A program made the translations under genes and the position numbers. From the NCBI GenBank assembly GCA_900547615.1, contig URHH01000017.1, forward strand, positions 1-34,093: a stretch of 34,093 nt of DNA. The letters run 5' to 3'. The stretch is from an uncultured Blautia sp. Its GTDB lineage: Bacteria; Bacillota; Clostridia; Lachnospirales; Lachnospiraceae. Below, piece by piece: positions 7,799 to 15,674 of the stretch. The number at the start of each line of letters is the position of its first letter. Position 1 is the stretch's first letter. The notes beneath the pieces are model-generated. The model saw nothing but the letters and a program-made list of their open reading frames with translations, searched no databases and was not told the DNA's origin.

Positions 7799-8241
7799 AA
7801 CATCATTCCTCCTATATATCCCAGAAACAGAAACGGCGCAAAGGGAATCCTTGTCTTTCTCCCTTTATGAAGCACAAACATGAGAATGCCGGATACAATG
7901 GCACACGCCAGAAGCCCAAGCATAAGAGAAACTACAAGTCTTTCCCATTCCAGCGCCATGCCGAGCGCCAGAACAAGAATGCCGTCCCCGATCCCGATTT
8001 CTCCTTTTGTGAGAACGCCAAGTCCCACCACGCAAAATCCTGTAAAAATCCCGAGAAAGTAAGAAAATCCAAGACGGTTTCCATGCCATGCCCAGATAAA
8101 TCCTGCAAGAGCGAGAATACCTGATGCTGCAAGAGAAATCTGCTGTTTTTTTATGTCAAGCCAGGCATTCCACCCCAGAATCCCGAGGATTCCCATTTCT
8201 TTTATGATCATACTGCTGTTTTCTAACCACATCTTCCACAC
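7795..8241 (-). CDS. Second A24-type prepilin peptidase (TadV/CpaA-like)
   Basis: A 148-residue membrane protein with the two aspartates of A24 peptidases: the first in WNAWLDIKKQQI and the second in the GxGD motif GEIGIGDGILVLALG. Four or five membrane segments are visible. It lacks the long N-terminal methylase domain of PilD enzymes, as usual for Tad peptidases. The operon already has a peptidase at its head (14776-15288), so this one may serve the TadE-like proteins flanking it. It overlaps the upstream tadE-like gene by 19 nt and the downstream one by 4 nt. The exact start within the first ten codons is uncertain. Confidence 0.82.
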   Translation of the reverse strand: MWKMWLENSSMIIKEMGILGILGWNAWLDIKKQQISLAASGILALAGFIWAWHGNRLGFSYFLGIFTGFCVVGLGVLTKGEIGIGDGILVLALGMALEWERLVVSLMLGLLACAIVSGILMFVLHKGRKTRIPFAPFLFLGYIGGMML

Positions 8242-9035
8242 GCTCCCATTCCTTTTGCTTCTGATTCTTTTACAATTCTTACAGTTCGTTTCAGTCCGCT
8301 GCAGGAACCAAGGTTATGATACCGGTTGCTTTTTCCTGTAATAAATACCGTTCCTGCAGGCTTTTGATTTCTGCTGCAGATTTCACATGGCTCATATTTT
8401 TCTCCGTACTGATTTCTCCTGCCCTGTACAGATGAACCGGAAACCTGCTCAACAGACAGATTGATATAGCTGCAGCTTAAGCTTCTGTGATACACATTTC
8501 CTGTTTCCGTTACATAGACCATTTTTTCCGGTGTCTGCTGCCCTCCTCCTTCTCCCGACACACCGGAGGATTCCTTTCCCGTCCAGGCGTGTACGCGGAT
8601 CTGATTGTGGATCCACACCTTCGGAAGCGGGACAAGCCCGCCTATCGGCTCATAGGCATATATATCAGGCAGTGTGATCTCCTCCGGTCCGCCTCCCTCC
8701 GGGAGATATGCGTACATTCCTGCTTCCTTTGCACTTTGACACAGCTTTGTAAGATGTTCTGTCTGGATTTTATAAATGTCCATAAAAGAAATCATGGTGA
8801 CAACTCCCAGAAAAAACAGAGGAAGAACAAACGCCGTTTCCACTGCCATACTGGCAGACCTTACTTTCTTTAAAAAGGTGCAGAAAGACACTTTTTCAGA
8901 AAGTATGTCTCTGTCTGTCGGGGAAAACAGTGGCATTCTTCTCTTTAGAGAGCGCGTCCTTTCTTTTTTATTTTTCAATCTTTCAGCTTTATGAGAACTA
9001 TTCTTCCGTCTGTTTTTTTCTTTCTGAAAAAGCAT
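8223..9035 (-). CDS. TadE-like protein with two tandem YH...C...CxxC modules
   Basis: A 270-residue protein. About 60 basic cytoplasmic residues precede a TadE-type segment MAVETAFVLPLFFLGVV (about 63-80). The external part ends in two related modules: VYVTETGNVYHRSLSC...YEPCEIC and VFITGKSNRYHNLGSC...MGACGRC. Each has a (V/I)T..G/S..YH....C...CxxC pattern, which resembles small metal-binding modules found at the ends of some Firmicutes exported proteins. RBS GAGGTG at 8 nt supports the long start. Its stop overlaps the following peptidase gene. Zn binding or disulfide formation is inference. Confidence 0.82.
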   Translation of the reverse strand: MLFQKEKNRRKNSSHKAERLKNKKERTRSLKRRMPLFSPTDRDILSEKVSFCTFLKKVRSASMAVETAFVLPLFFLGVVTMISFMDIYKIQTEHLTKLCQSAKEAGMYAYLPEGGGPEEITLPDIYAYEPIGGLVPLPKVWIHNQIRVHAWTGKESSGVSGEGGGQQTPEKMVYVTETGNVYHRSLSCSYINLSVEQVSGSSVQGRRNQYGEKYEPCEICSRNQKPAGTVFITGKSNRYHNLGSCSGLKRTVRIVKESEAKGMGACGRCG

Positions 9036-9059
9036 CTTTCTGCACCTCTTTTCTGTCTG

Positions 9060-10532
9060 TCAGTAATATCCATACGCCCTTGTCACATTAAAAACTTTTC
9101 TTTTATTTGCCTTTACATCTACGGAAATTTCTGCCGCCACAATACAGGAATCCATGCGGAAGTTTTTTCTTCCCTTTTCCCGCACGCAAAGCTCGATCAT
9201 ATCCATTGCCCTTGTAATTTTCTCTTCTCTGGAAACGCCGAGAAGAAGCACCTGCAGATAATCCTCATAGCTCATGCCGTCCTCGCTTCCCCTTCTGACA
9301 GAATCCAGACCATTTAAAAGCTCCGGGAGATTTTCAAGAGAAAGCTGCCAGTCTGCCGTGCTTTTTACAAGGGGAACTTTTCCTCCGTCAAACAGCTCCC
9401 TTACATCAAGAATACTCTCCCCAAACGCCCAGCAGAGAAGAAGCGCCGCTTCGATCACTCCCGTTGCCGGAGGAATGAGAAATGCAGAGGCGATCGCTGA
9501 CGCAAGACCTGCCGCCTGCGCTCTTTTTGTTCCGTCCGATACAAGATGGACCATATTTACCCCTTCTCTTATAAGAAGAAGACGTCCTGCCACAGATTTT
9601 AAGTTCTCAATATCGCCTGTTTTTCCGCCCAGAATATATTCTGTCTGATATTTCAGTGCACCCTTCCCCGGCGCGCTGTAATTTCCAAGTTTCTCCATAA
9701 GATACTGCTGAAAAAGAATCTGAGATGTATAAGAAGTATCTGTTTTTTCCGGCTCATACATGGGCATTCCCTTTTGCTTTTCTCTTCTGGAAAGAAGAGT
9801 TCCTGCCTGTACCTGCCCGTCATATACGCCTTTATTTCCCGGGATCACAAGCTCCAGAATACCCATTTTCCGGATTCTCCGTATGATAGAAATGGGATTT
9901 ACTACTTTTTGCGGAGGAGCCGTTACGTTGTCTCCGTCTTCCAGTTCTCCTCCCTCCGGATTTTTTTCCGCCTCAGCAAGAGCCTCTTCATTTTTTCTGT
10001 TGTTTTCTTCCATCTCTGCATCATAATTTTCGATAATATCTCCGTTTTCCGCCTGCTCTCCTGCCTGTTCCGCCTGCTCTGTCTTTTCCTTTCTGTCCTT
10101 CATTTTATCAAGAAGAAGGCTTACACCCTGGCTTCCAAGAGTTTCCTTCATATACTGGACAACCTGATTATAAAAAGGCTCTCCTCCCTCGTCTGTAAGC
10201 AGACGATATGCGGAAAAGCCTCCCTGTACAACAGAAAGCTTCTGACTGTTCTGTTTTAAAACAGGTTTCATATAGGAAGAAAAATTATCGTAGACAGAAG
10301 CCAGATCAAGACTTCCCTGCCCACAGGAACCGTCCAGAAGGAACAGATCGTAATCTTTCAGCATCTCTCTGTCGAATTGTCCGAAAAGAGAATAAAGCCC
10401 TATATCTGCTCCGTTTAAAATCTGGGTTCTTGCAGCCGCCATTCTCACAGATTCGATCCCCGTACATACAAGCGCTGTCACAAGGCTTAAAATCAACGCA
10501 AGAAAAACGGTAATACTTCCTCTTTTTACCAT
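9060..10532 (-). CDS. TadG-like pilus-associated protein (DUF5702-type)
   Basis: A 490-residue protein beginning MVKRGSITVFLALILSLVTAL, a class III-like N-terminus with one transmembrane helix, followed by SVRMAAARTQILNGADIGLYSLFGQF, the typical opening of DUF5702/TadG-like proteins next to Flp pilins. A low-complexity Glu/Asn/Ala stretch lies near 155-200, and Ala-rich hydrophobic segments near 340-370 (AAGLASAIASAFLIPPATGVIEAALLLCWAFG). It follows the pilin gene and precedes the TadE-like gene, so it probably forms part of the extracytoplasmic assembly. RBS GGGAGGTG. Confidence 0.8.
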   Translation of the reverse strand: MVKRGSITVFLALILSLVTALVCTGIESVRMAAARTQILNGADIGLYSLFGQFDREMLKDYDLFLLDGSCGQGSLDLASVYDNFSSYMKPVLKQNSQKLSVVQGGFSAYRLLTDEGGEPFYNQVVQYMKETLGSQGVSLLLDKMKDRKEKTEQAEQAGEQAENGDIIENYDAEMEENNRKNEEALAEAEKNPEGGELEDGDNVTAPPQKVVNPISIIRRIRKMGILELVIPGNKGVYDGQVQAGTLLSRREKQKGMPMYEPEKTDTSYTSQILFQQYLMEKLGNYSAPGKGALKYQTEYILGGKTGDIENLKSVAGRLLLIREGVNMVHLVSDGTKRAQAAGLASAIASAFLIPPATGVIEAALLLCWAFGESILDVRELFDGGKVPLVKSTADWQLSLENLPELLNGLDSVRRGSEDGMSYEDYLQVLLLGVSREEKITRAMDMIELCVREKGRKNFRMDSCIVAAEISVDVKANKRKVFNVTRAYGYY

Positions 10533-10579
10533 AGGTGTACACCTCCCTCTGTAGTTGAAAAATATTTTGACAAAAGTTA

Positions 10580-10759
10580 TCAGATAGAGTTACTCTGTTT
10601 CGCGATTTTTGCAAGAATGCTCTTTACAAGCTTTGTGAGCTGGTCTTTAAAGATAATGACAAGACTGATCAGAACCACAAGGATCAGTATGATCTCCACA
10701 ACGCCTACGGCTTCCTCCTCTCTCATAAAATTTCTCACAAATCTGCGCAGTTTTCTCAT
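10580..10759 (-). CDS. flp: Flp1-type pilin (59 aa)
   Basis: A 59-residue prepilin. A basic leader ending REEEAVG is followed by VVEIILILVVLISLVIIFK, the hydrophobic pilin helix with the conserved Glu just after the predicted Gly cleavage site, and then a short Lys-rich tail. This is the Flp1-like type IVb pilin architecture and should be the major fibre subunit, processed by one of the two A24 peptidases. RBS GAGGAGGTGAGAAC lies directly before the ATG. It sits between tadC and the tadG-like gene. Confidence 0.9.
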   Translation of the reverse strand: MRKLRRFVRNFMREEEAVGVVEIILILVVLISLVIIFKDQLTKLVKSILAKIAKQSNSI

Positions 10760-10774
10760 GTTCTCACCTCCTCT

Positions 10775-11803
10775 CTACGCTCCTCCGTAAAAGGTCAGAC
10801 ACGCAGGGATCATAATGACTGCCATTACCACAAGAAGCATCAGCACCATAGGTCCCAGAAGTTTTGTGGCGGCTGCTTCTCCCAGCACCCTCGCTTTTCT
10901 CTTCCGTTCTTCCCAGGCTTCCACTGATTCCCTCTCCAGCATATCTTCCAGATGTCTGCTGCCTTTCTGGAGATTTTGTATCAGAAGCGTGGCAAATGTT
11001 TTGTATTTCACCTGCCCGCACCTCTCCCCGAATCTTCTGTACGCCTCTGCCTCCGAAACGCCGCTGTCCATCTCATAACAGACAACAAGAATTTCCTCGT
11101 AGGCATACCGTTCTTTCCTGTTTTTCCGTTTCCTGTAATCACCGGCTATTTTCTGAAATGCTTTTCTTGCAGTCATTCCCGCCTGCACAAGCAGAGTAAA
11201 TTTCATGATGAGTCCCGGATAATCAAGAAGCATCTGTTCTCTTTTTTTCTGAATAAGCGTAAGCTCCTCCCTGCTTTTTAAAATCATAAGAGCAGCTCCC
11301 GCAGCCAGAAATAACGCAGCCATTAATGTTCCGCTTCTGTCTCCCTTCTGCTCCCAGGTGAAATGCTTTCCTTCCCATTCTTCCGGAAGATAATAATAAT
11401 CTGCATCTCCTTTTTCCTGGTTGTACTCCGCAAGCGCCTCCTGAATTTCTCTTACTCTTTCTTCCTCAGGGGAGAGCTTTTCTTCCTCCGGTTCTTCTGT
11501 CTGTCCCGTCTCTTTTTCCGGAATCTGTACATACAGATCCCCTGCTCTCTCCCCGTCAACCGATACAAGAAAATGCTCCTCGTAAGCGCCTGTCTCCTCT
11601 TTTTTCAGGCGGTGTCCGTCAGAATATATCTTGTCTTTTCCATTTTGAAAGGTAAGAACAGCTCCCAGAAGATTGCCGCAGAAAGCAACCATCAGAAACA
11701 GCTTTTTCCCTTCTTTATTTTTCTCCCCTTCTTCTGTGCGCCGTATCTTCCACCACACTCCGACGGCAGACAGCGCCGCGAATATTATAATATGAAGCCA
11801 CAT
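10775..11803 (-). CDS. tadC: TadC-like inner-membrane platform protein
   Basis: A 342-residue type II secretion F-family protein. The T2SSF core is in the C-terminal half (PGLIMKFTLLVQAGMTARKAF ... GEAAATKLLGPMVLMLLVVMAVIMIP). Unusually, two N-terminal helices (about 3-18 and 34-52) are followed by about 90 highly charged residues (53-145) before the next helix (146-163); that insert is probably extracytoplasmic. Together with tadB it forms the platform on which the TadA ATPase acts. It lies 14 nt after tadB and 15 nt before flp. RBS AGGAGATGAGGAT. Confidence 0.85.
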   Translation of the reverse strand: MWLHIIIFAALSAVGVWWKIRRTEEGEKNKEGKKLFLMVAFCGNLLGAVLTFQNGKDKIYSDGHRLKKEETGAYEEHFLVSVDGERAGDLYVQIPEKETGQTEEPEEEKLSPEEERVREIQEALAEYNQEKGDADYYYLPEEWEGKHFTWEQKGDRSGTLMAALFLAAGAALMILKSREELTLIQKKREQMLLDYPGLIMKFTLLVQAGMTARKAFQKIAGDYRKRKNRKERYAYEEILVVCYEMDSGVSEAEAYRRFGERCGQVKYKTFATLLIQNLQKGSRHLEDMLERESVEAWEERKRKARVLGEAAATKLLGPMVLMLLVVMAVIMIPACLTFYGGA

Positions 11804-11817
11804 ATCCTCATCTCCTG

Positions 11818-12582
11818 TTACACTTCAATGTCCACAATCCTTGTTCCCAGCCAGTATGCGGCAAGATAAATAAAAAGGCAGACTGTCATGGCACAGATTC
11901 CAAAAGGATTTCCGTAAAGGGTACTTAAAAATCCCGGAGAAGTCAGCTTTAAATAGGCGATAATACCGGCAGGCATAAGGCTCATGATCATCTGTTCCGA
12001 CTTTTTGGCGGAAAGAGTCGCCTCGATTTCTTTTTTTACATCAATTTTATCGCCAAGCATTCTCGCCACCTTCTCAAGTACCCGGTTCATATCTCCGCCT
12101 GTCCGTTTCGCCGTCTTAAAAACAGAGGCAAAATTTTCAATATCCTCCACACCGCTTCTCTCTCCAAGATCGAAAAACAGCTCCTCTATGGGAACGCTCA
12201 CCCTCTGCTGACTTTCTATGTACCGGAACTCTTTCACAATGTCAGAATCCGCTTCATAAAGCCGCTCCATATCTCTTGTACAGGCAGATACCGCATTTTC
12301 CACAGAATACCCCGCCTGCACAGCTACGCTCATAGCGTTTAAGGCGTCCCGAAACTGATAATTCAAACGTTTCCTCCGCTCTCTGATACACTGCTTTTTC
12401 TTCCAGCCCATAAATACAAACGGAACGGGGATCATAAATAGAAATGCCCATGCGCTTTCGTAAAATAGATACACCACTCCCATACAGAAAAGCCCGCATT
12501 CTCCCAAGTATTTTAAAATCTCTTTTCCTGTAAACTGATACACGCTGTAATCCCTGTTTTCCTTTTCTTTTTCTGCTTTCAT
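11818..12582 (-). CDS. tadB: TadB-like inner-membrane platform protein
   Basis: A 254-residue T2SSF-domain protein: an N-terminal membrane pair (about 30-60), then the F-domain signature RDALNAMSVAVQAGYSVENA ... FASVFKTAKRTGGDMNRVLEKVA, and C-terminal helices near 205-250. With tadC it makes the pilus platform. The start overlaps the tadA stop by 4 nt (ATGA), which implies coupled translation. It is close to the usual TadB length. Confidence 0.88.
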   Translation of the reverse strand: MKAEKEKENRDYSVYQFTGKEILKYLGECGLFCMGVVYLFYESAWAFLFMIPVPFVFMGWKKKQCIRERRKRLNYQFRDALNAMSVAVQAGYSVENAVSACTRDMERLYEADSDIVKEFRYIESQQRVSVPIEELFFDLGERSGVEDIENFASVFKTAKRTGGDMNRVLEKVARMLGDKIDVKKEIEATLSAKKSEQMIMSLMPAGIIAYLKLTSPGFLSTLYGNPFGICAMTVCLFIYLAAYWLGTRIVDIEV

Positions 12583-13769
12583 AACACAATTCCCGCCCTT
12601 TCCAGTTTTTCCCTGTTTAAAAGAGTAGCAAGCTTTTTAAGTCCTTCTCCCTCTTTCCACTGATAAAGCACATTTGTCTTTATTTCTCCCTCTTCAAATC
12701 CACATACCTCTGTAATTTCCAGTACCTTTCTTGATTTATCCCGCATTCTCCCAAGATGAATAAGAATATCCACTCCTGATGCAATCTGCCTCCGTATGGC
12801 TTCCAGGGGCAGTTCCACCCCCATAAGCGTCATTGTCTCAAGACGGCTTAACATATCCCGGCTGCTGTTTGCGTGAGCAGTACTTAAACTTCCCTCATGT
12901 CCTGTATTTAAAGCCTGCAGCATATCTACTGCCTCTCCGCCCCGAACTTCTCCCACAATAATGCGGTCCGGCCGCATTCGAAGGGCAGAACGAATTAAAT
13001 CCCGAATCGTCACTTCTGAACCGCCTTCTATATTTGCCGCCTTTGCTTCCAGACGGACAAGATTTGCAATTCCCTGTATTTTAAGCTCTGCATTATCCTC
13101 TATGGTTATCAGACGTTCATCTTTTGGAATGTATTGAGACAAGGCGCCAAGAAACGTCGTTTTTCCGCTTCCCGTACCGCCTCCTATAATCATGGAATAC
13201 CTCGCCTTTACAAGAGATGCAAGAAAATCAGCGCAGGTTTTTGGAAGACTTCCAAGTGAAATAAGACGCTCCATTGTAACTGGCGTATCGGGAAAACGCC
13301 GTATTGTAAGAATCGGTCCGTTTAAAGCCACAGGGTATACAACTGCATTTACCCTGGCTCCGTTTTCCAGCCTCGCGTCCACAATGGGCATAGATTCGTT
13401 TACAACACGGTTACACTTTCCCACAATCTGCTGAATCACATCTTCCAGTTTTTCTCTGGAAGTAAATGTTTTTTCCCATTTAAACAGTCCCCCTCCTCTC
13501 TCTACAAAAATAGCGTCCGGTCCGTTTACCATAATCTCAGTTACTGTTTCGTCTTCAATCAGCTCCTGCAGTACGTCCAGTTTTCTCACAGAGTAAAACA
13601 GCTCCTGGCGAAGCTCCACCTTTTCCTTCAACGAACAGCAGGTATCTTTCATATGATTTAAGATCAGATCGTCAATCATTTCCAGTATCTCTTTATCAGA
13701 AAGCTCTCTTGACATATCAAGCCGCTCCATAAGCATCTGACGGAGCCGACGAAATATTTCTCTGCTCAT
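12579..13769 (-). CDS. tadA: TadA/CpaF-type pilus assembly ATPase
   Basis: A 396-residue type II/IV secretion ATPase. Walker A GGGTGSGKTT is at about 196-205, the Asp box at ITIEDNAELKI, Walker B at IIVGEVRGGEAVDMLQALNTGHEG, followed by the His box STAHANS. It powers Flp fibre assembly. The start at MSREIF (13769) is preferred over a frame open to 13820 because AAGGAGG precedes it and it gives the ATGA overlap with the tadZ stop that is seen throughout this operon. Confidence 0.93.
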   Translation of the reverse strand: MSREIFRRLRQMLMERLDMSRELSDKEILEMIDDLILNHMKDTCCSLKEKVELRQELFYSVRKLDVLQELIEDETVTEIMVNGPDAIFVERGGGLFKWEKTFTSREKLEDVIQQIVGKCNRVVNESMPIVDARLENGARVNAVVYPVALNGPILTIRRFPDTPVTMERLISLGSLPKTCADFLASLVKARYSMIIGGGTGSGKTTFLGALSQYIPKDERLITIEDNAELKIQGIANLVRLEAKAANIEGGSEVTIRDLIRSALRMRPDRIIVGEVRGGEAVDMLQALNTGHEGSLSTAHANSSRDMLSRLETMTLMGVELPLEAIRRQIASGVDILIHLGRMRDKSRKVLEITEVCGFEEGEIKTNVLYQWKEGEGLKKLATLLNREKLERAGIVL

Positions 13770-14779
13770 TCCCGCTCCCTCCTTAAAATCTCTCTTACAT
13801 AATCTCCAAGCTCGCTCCACATAAGGCTTTCCACATATGCCTCCCCGGAGCTGTTATCCATATGAAAGGGCGGTCTTACCTTTGTAATTTTCGGTAAAAT
13901 CTGCGCAAAATCCCAGATACGCAGAAGATTTTCAAACTGGGAAATCTTACAGACGGAAATGGTATCCGGCAATACCGGCATATAAATCTGTTTACATTTA
14001 TCCAGAAGCTGAAAAATCTCGTCCACCTCAGAACCAATATCCAGAACAAGAACCTCATAGGAACTTCCCCTCACAATTTCCTCAAGAAGCTTCTCCCAGT
14101 CCTCCCACGCTGTGCTGTGCACATCCCAGGGAGTGCGCACAGGCGGTATAAAATCAAGATTTCCCACAGTCTGGACCATACTGTTCATCTTATGAATCAG
14201 ATTCTGATTATCCTGTCTTACATAATACAGAAGGTCGCTTAAATTGTGGTCGAAGCTTTTTCCAAGAAGCTCCTCAAAACCGGAATACTCTTCAAGGTTC
14301 AGGTAAAGAACCGCCCTCTCCTTTGCCAATATCTGTCCCATCGCAAGTGCAAAAGAGGTTTTCAGGCAGCGTTTGAGCGGAGAATAAATCCCCAATATCT
14401 CAGTCGTCTTCTTCAATACCGGAAACACTGCCGGGGCAACTGCCCGCTCCTCTCCATAACACGCCATCACCTCACGGATCACGTCAGATGAAGACTGGTA
14501 CTTATACACACTGGGATATTCGTCAAGCTCAGGAGAATGAACTCCCTCCGAAAGGATCACGATTTTCCCAATATCCAGTTCCCGGACCTCTCGGCACATC
14601 GCCTTTCCGGAAATCAACAGCAGCTCAATATGTGTTTTTTTCCCATATGCAATCAGACTCTGGACTGTAGTAAATGCCTGGATTTCAAACGGCACGTTCT
14701 TCTTCTGATTCAGATAATCCATAAAATTACAGGCATAATCTACTTCCAGATCGCAGACTGCAAAAATATTTTTCTTCAA
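13766..14779 (-). CDS. tadZ: TadZ/CpaE-like localisation ATPase, TTG start
   Basis: A 337-residue protein. The N-terminal 110 residues resemble an atypical receiver domain; the rest is ParA/MinD-like with a degenerate P-loop (YSPLKRCLKTSFALAMGQ in place of KGGxGKT) and later LNLEEYSGFEELLG and LDIGSEVDEIF. TadZ proteins place the Tad machine at a cell site. The start codon is TTG at 14777-14779, 4 nt after GGAGGTG, and overlaps the tadV stop (TTGA). Assignment is by position and pattern. Confidence 0.82.
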   Translation of the reverse strand: MKKNIFAVCDLEVDYACNFMDYLNQKKNVPFEIQAFTTVQSLIAYGKKTHIELLLISGKAMCREVRELDIGKIVILSEGVHSPELDEYPSVYKYQSSSDVIREVMACYGEERAVAPAVFPVLKKTTEILGIYSPLKRCLKTSFALAMGQILAKERAVLYLNLEEYSGFEELLGKSFDHNLSDLLYYVRQDNQNLIHKMNSMVQTVGNLDFIPPVRTPWDVHSTAWEDWEKLLEEIVRGSSYEVLVLDIGSEVDEIFQLLDKCKQIYMPVLPDTISVCKISQFENLLRIWDFAQILPKITKVRPPFHMDNSSGEAYVESLMWSELGDYVREILRRERE

Positions 14780-15288
14780 TAGACACCTCCCGCGTACAGC
14801 ACGACGCTCATAAAAACAGGTATTGTAAAGTGGAAATTTTCCGGCGACGCCACATTTCCTTTATAATACGGCTTGATTTCCCCGGTCTGAAAATACTCCC
14901 GTATGTATTCCCGAAGATACCAGAATCTTGAGAAAGCGTCTCCATTTAAAATTAAAATGGCAAGGGAGATTCCTGCGCCGCAGGTAACCGCATATATTAT
15001 GCACCTGAGAATTTTCTCCGTTCCCATGATCCCTCCGAGGACAGAAAAAAGTTTAATATCTCCTGCTCCGATCATATGAAACAGAAACAGCGGCGCAAAG
15101 ATTATTACCGGCAGCAGCATTCCCGTTATCTGTTTTCCCATTCCTCCCGGTCCTTCCCGCAGAAAACATACAAGAATTTCCATAACTGTGCAAAATAAAA
15201 TCCACCCGTTATCCACCTTTCCTGTACGAAGATCCATGATCACCGCCACTGCGGCTGCTGTAACAGGAAAGCAGATGTTAAAAAACAT
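14776..15288 (-). CDS. tadV: TadV/CpaA-like prepilin peptidase, first gene of the tad operon
   Basis: A 170-residue A24 peptidase. The first aspartate is in VIMDLRTGKVDNGWI and the second in the GxGD motif MIGAGDIKLFSVLGG. About five membrane segments are present and no methylase domain. It should cut the Flp prepilin at the Gly before VVEII. RBS GAGGTGATGCC. It is preceded by a promoter and a leader of about 178 nt. Confidence 0.9.
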   Translation of the reverse strand: MFFNICFPVTAAAVAVIMDLRTGKVDNGWILFCTVMEILVCFLREGPGGMGKQITGMLLPVIIFAPLFLFHMIGAGDIKLFSVLGGIMGTEKILRCIIYAVTCGAGISLAILILNGDAFSRFWYLREYIREYFQTGEIKPYYKGNVASPENFHFTIPVFMSVVLYAGGVY

Positions 15289-15466
15289 GGCATCACCTCG
15301 CTTTTCTTTCGTGAGTCACACTTCTTCAATTCTTTAATCCGCACATAAGCAGGTGTTTTGTATAACGAATCTGTTTATATTCGTTGTACCGATTCTTTCT
15401 CTTTTGTAAAAAAAATTGGGATTTCCCGTCTGAACTGACGGTTTAGATACCAGTTGTCTTCTGGTG
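15289..15466 (-). promoter_or_regulatory. Long structured 5' leader of the tad operon
   Basis: The predicted transcript carries hairpins CCAG-(7 nt)-CTGG and CCGTC-(6 nt)-GACGG, then a GGGAAATCCC element followed by a run of eight T (15406-15413), then AACGAAT-(8 nt)-ATTCGTT. This layout is compatible with transcription attenuation, but the hairpin beside the U-run is weak. It does not match the c-di-GMP-I or -II riboswitch cores by eye. The regulatory role is inferred. Confidence 0.4.
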
Positions 15467-15472
15467 AGTCTT

Positions 15473-15501
15473 ATTATAGAACAATCCGGACGCTTTGTCC
15501 A
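15473..15501 (-). promoter_or_regulatory. Promoter of the tad operon
   Basis: Minus strand: -35 TGGACA (15496-15501), 17-nt spacer, consensus -10 TATAAT (15473-15478). No LytTR repeats are seen here, so direct control by the neighbouring AgrA is not indicated. Confidence 0.75.
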
Positions 15502-15612
15502 GAACATTTCATCGACAAATTCCGACATGATTGCACCCACAGTCTCTGCCAGGGTTCACTCTGAACCGTCTTCTCTGCCCTTCCAGTTCTTTCGCATAAT
15601 TATAAGTTTTTC

Positions 15613-15640
15613 TTGAATATTTTATCAGAATGTGTATAAT
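15613..15640 (+). promoter_or_regulatory. Promoter of the GNAT gene
   Basis: TTGAAT (15613-15618), 16-nt spacer, TATAAT (15635-15640), 35 nt before the start codon chosen for the acetyltransferase. Confidence 0.65.
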
Positions 15641-15674
15641 ATGAATATAAAATTTAATGAAAGAAGTGTGGAAT

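Noticed and set aside
5799..14782. Many plus-strand frames of 60-170 aa through the tad region
   Set aside because: They are antisense shadows of well-supported minus-strand genes, with odd composition and no RBS.
15406..15466. c-di-GMP or other known riboswitch in the tad leader
   Set aside because: The conserved cores of c-di-GMP-I, c-di-GMP-II, THF or preQ1 classes are not present by eye; kept only as an unassigned structured leader.
15334..15540. A 68-aa minus-strand frame over the tad promoter and leader
   Set aside because: It spans the -35/-10 and the hairpins, has no RBS and resembles no protein.
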